Shown here: piece by piece, positions 61,638-64,000 of the stretch
Layout: each line of letters starts with the position of its first letter
Numbering within the stretch: the stretch's first letter is position 1
Assembly: GCA_964581795.1 (NCBI GenBank)
Contig: CAZOPW010000001.1
Span: forward strand, 1 to 64,000
Origin: EX4572-165 sp964581795
GTDB lineage: Archaea > Thermoplasmatota > E2 > DHVEG-1
DNA length: 64,000 bases
Direction of reading: 5' to 3'
Made by a program: the position numbers and the translations under genes
The notes under the pieces: generated by a model
What the model was told of the DNA's origin: nothing
Databases searched by the model: none
What the model saw: only the letters and a program-made list of their open reading frames with translations

Positions 61638-64000
61638 TTATTCCTCTCTACTCAAAGCGATATTGTAGACTTCTGGTGCTTGTCCAACCTCAATTACGAG
61701 CTCCTCTGAATACTCATACGTTACCATAGTTCCTGTTTCATTGACTTCTTGATCCACTTGTACAATGTAGCTTCCTGGCATAAGGTTGACTGAATACTCT
61801 CCATCTTGATTTGATTTTGTCTCTATTTTACTAGCCGTATTATTCTCCACATCCGCATCCACAGCGAATCCAATCGTTATATTTGATATGGGTTCATTGT
61901 TATCAGCACGTAACGTAACACCACTCACCGATATTTTAGCGTAAGTCATACTAATGTTTGATGTTATTGTCTTATTCTCTTCAATGGTAATAGAAGAAGT
62001 TGTTTGATAATCTGGAAGTTTTGTAGCATTCAATTCATAATCTCCAGGTAAGAACGATGATGTTTCATATCTGCCCTTTTCATCAGTTGTAATCGTTTCA
62101 ACAATCTTATCTGTACCAGTAGTAGTATACACAACATCAATGGTTACATCAGACATTTCTTCACCTGTATCTATTTCATCATTACCGTTTTCATCAAAGT
62201 ACACTGTTCCTTCTGCGTTTCCTTTTTGTGGTTTTGTAGTATTATGCCAGTTTTGGCCTCCAGTCAATGGTATTAACGTATTTTCAATTTGAAATCCATC
62301 TTTAGTTTGAACAATTATCTGATAATACCCTGGAAGAAGATCTGAAACGTTATAATACCCATTTTCATCTGTGGTTAAATCCTTGAGGTAATCCCAATCA
62401 TACGCTGTTGGTCTGCCTTGATTTGGATCAAGGGCATCCACACCATACACCAAAACTTCTGCACCTTCCAATGGTTCATCCACTGATGCATTATAGACTT
62501 TCTCAGAATCATCGTTATTATCATACACATAACCTTCTAAAGATGCCGGAGGGATCTCAATGTCAACTTGTTTTCTATAATTATCACTTGTCCGAGTTGC
62601 TTCATCTTCAGTAATCGCTGGATACATCCCATCATCACTAAATGTGACATTGGTCATTACAAAGGCATTATCGCCCAGCTCGGGATATCGTTGTACTTGT
62701 AATAGAACATCACCAGCTGGAACGATAACTTCATAACTACCGTTTACACTAGTATTTGTATCATGATCAACAGGTATTTGCGTTTGATAATGAGAGATAT
62801 TTTGTTTAATAACCACATTGAAATCTTTGTTTTCATCTAAAAATGAGATCGTTCCATTTACTATTGCACCTTCATAATATTTTGCTATGACAACTGCACT
62901 TTGCCCCTGATTATATGCATACTGAGGATATGGTGAGATATACTGAGCATAAAAATGCTTCATATCCTGACATGGGATCTGATATTGAGGAATTGATTTT
63001 TTTCCAGATTGATCTGTTTGAACCACTCCAATGTATGTTTTATAAAACATAGTTTCAAAATAATCATCCTTATAAACCGTTTTTGTATCAGCTATTGGAT
63101 CTTGTTGATTTTGTACATCGGTTCGATTCATTACCTCTTCAAACGTTAGCTCCTGTCCATTCTGGGTGACATAAATCACTCTAGTGAAATCATCTTCAGG
63201 ACTGTATTCCCCCATACCTGCAACGAGCAGTAAACTTCTATCAGCAAGAAAAGCAAAGATATTGAAAATTTGACGATCATAACCTTCAACACCATAATAC
63301 CGAATGCTTCGCCCGGTTACATCCTGAATATCACGATATAATTGTGTTAATTGCTTATCAGATAATCTACTTGTTAATAAATCCATACCATCTTGGTATA
63401 AAGCATTTGTCGGCCATTGTTGACCAATTGGATAATCTTCGCTAAATTCTTCCCCATATTGAGGAGCAATTGGATCACCATATGATGGTGAGCTCCTTGG
63501 ATTTTCAATCCAAGAAACGAAATCATCAGTGTCATTTTCATCTAAATAATTATTCAACGTATTAATAAGCGAAGAACTAAGGGCTGCATTTTGGGCTTCA
63601 CCTTCAAGTAATCGAATAATCCACACAGATACGGCCTCTTGTTCTGTTTTTGATGTGTGAAAGTTTGCTGCTGGAGGTATTCCGTCCTGAAAGTTATCTG
63701 CAACAACAGGATGGCCACCAACTGCAACACCATAAAAACCATAATCCCACCAAGATATATATGCAGGTCGATCTGCAGGATTTTCTATTTCAGTGTCTTG
63801 TTGAGCAAACCATTCATATGCATGAACCCAGTATTGCTCTTTTCCAAAACTTGATCCAAAAGCTCCATTTGGTAAATCGCCGAACACATCTTCTTTTTCA
63901 GTCGCTGGAACCGCTGCATCCAATGCAAGGTAAGCATTAGGAAGAATTAAAAGAAACGCGATAAATAATATACCAAAAACATGTAGAAACGAAATACCCT
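61638..64000 (-). CDS. aglB: oligosaccharyltransferase AglB (Stt3), C-terminal part
   Basis: The frame is open to the window edge and continues beyond it. Visible residues begin with the last membrane helix (HVFGILFIAFLLILPNAYLA) and then the extracellular domain with the catalytic-type signature ISWWDYGFYGVAVGGHP and DNFQDGIPPAANF. From about 480 residues into this part on, three CNA-B/SdrD-like or carboxypeptidase-regulatory modules follow (LEGYVYDNNDD, GNAEGTVYFDENGNDEIDTG, ISVSGVTLRADNNEP). AglB transfers lipid-linked glycan to Asn in N-x-S/T. The three modules form an unusually long tail. The many sequons in archaellins and surface proteins here are the likely substrates. Confidence 0.92.
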   Translation of the reverse strand, partial: GISFLHVFGILFIAFLLILPNAYLALDAAVPATEKEDVFGDLPNGAFGSSFGKEQYWVHAYEWFAQQDTEIENPADRPAYISWWDYGFYGVAVGGHPVVADNFQDGIPPAANFHTSKTEQEAVSVWIIRLLEGEAQNAALSSSLINTLNNYLDENDTDDFVSWIENPRSSPSYGDPIAPQYGEEFSEDYPIGQQWPTNALYQDGMDLLTSRLSDKQLTQLYRDIQDVTGRSIRYYGVEGYDRQIFNIFAFLADRSLLLVAGMGEYSPEDDFTRVIYVTQNGQELTFEEVMNRTDVQNQQDPIADTKTVYKDDYFETMFYKTYIGVVQTDQSGKKSIPQYQIPCQDMKHFYAQYISPYPQYAYNQGQSAVVIAKYYEGAIVNGTISFLDENKDFNVVIKQNISHYQTQIPVDHDTNTSVNGSYEVIVPAGDVLLQVQRYPELGDNAFVMTNVTFSDDGMYPAITEDEATRTSDNYRKQVDIEIPPASLEGYVYDNNDDSEKVYNASVDEPLEGAEVLVYGVDALDPNQGRPTAYDWDYLKDLTTDENGYYNVSDLLPGYYQIIVQTKDGFQIENTLIPLTGGQNWHNTTKPQKGNAEGTVYFDENGNDEIDTGEEMSDVTIDVVYTTTGTDKIVETITTDEKGRYETSSFLPGDYELNATKLPDYQTTSSITIEENKTITSNISMTYAKISVSGVTLRADNNEPISNITIGFAVDADVENNTASKIETKSNQDGEYSVNLMPGSYIVQVDQEVNETGTMVTYEYSEELVIEVGQAPEVYNIALSREE

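Noticed and set aside
1..64000. tRNA, rRNA, CRISPR array, replication origin and prophage genes
   Set aside because: I looked for these by eye and saw no cloverleaf, rRNA core, spaced direct repeats or phage structural genes; a covariance-model search would be needed to exclude short RNAs.

Overview
The window is AT-rich archaeal DNA from a motile, N-glycosylating member of the Euryarchaeota in the broad sense. Evidence is a complete archaellum motor operon, archaellins with class III (prepilin-type) signal peptides, an AglB-type oligosaccharyltransferase, geranylgeranylglyceryl phosphate synthase, a GMP synthase split into two genes, an archaeal CheF adaptor, GGTGA-type ribosome binding sites and TATA-type promoters. 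The style (many PKD and Asn-rich surface proteins, an EarA-like regulator) would fit Thermoplasmatota or a neighbouring lineage, but the window holds no rRNA or ribosomal protein marker to settle this.

Layout. 1-1.2 kb: end of one archaellin and an archaellin-like protein fused behind a probable Sm-like domain. 1.2-14 kb: membrane and secreted proteins, including three that share an undescribed extracellular domain, and a five-PKD receptor-like protein with a cytoplasmic winged helix. 14.2-16 kb: a PAS/coiled-coil/PAS protein. 16.1-24.7 kb: archaellum operon arlC-arlD/E-arlF-arlG-arlH-arlI-arlI-arlJ with two complete tandem ATPase genes. 24.8-29.7 kb: five archaellin genes on the minus strand, in which a two-gene unit is duplicated (one gene repeated as a 745-bp apparently identical copy) and an IS481-like element with target-site duplication sits between the units. 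29.9-33.4 kb: small lipoprotein, membrane and unknown genes. 33.4-33.9 kb: an EarA-like regulator. 34-42.3 kb: nine-gene minus-strand operon cheF-cheY-cheB-cheA-cheC-cheC-cheC-cheD-cheR. 43.5-49 kb: a double-Cache chemoreceptor with cheW, then a CheV/histidine kinase pair. 50.6-64 kb: ordinary metabolism and information genes (mtnA, topoisomerase I, purE, split guaA, ubiX, GGGP synthase, inositol-phosphatase family, DUF368, dihydroorotase, AMMECR1) and the 3' part of aglB.

How it works together. The chemoreceptor signals through CheW/CheV and CheA to CheY; CheF couples CheY to the archaellum; CheB/CheR/CheC/CheD provide adaptation; AglB probably glycosylates the archaellins and surface proteins. 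The most striking non-coding signal is a 6-bp-phased array of TGCATA-like hexamers just upstream of the TATA boxes of two archaellin operons, one secreted-protein gene and the EarA-like gene itself, with related arrays near a membrane-protein operon and, weakly, the motor operon. This looks like one motility regulon with an autoregulated activator. Several start codons have been moved downstream from the longest open frame to the ATG that follows a GGTGA-type site.
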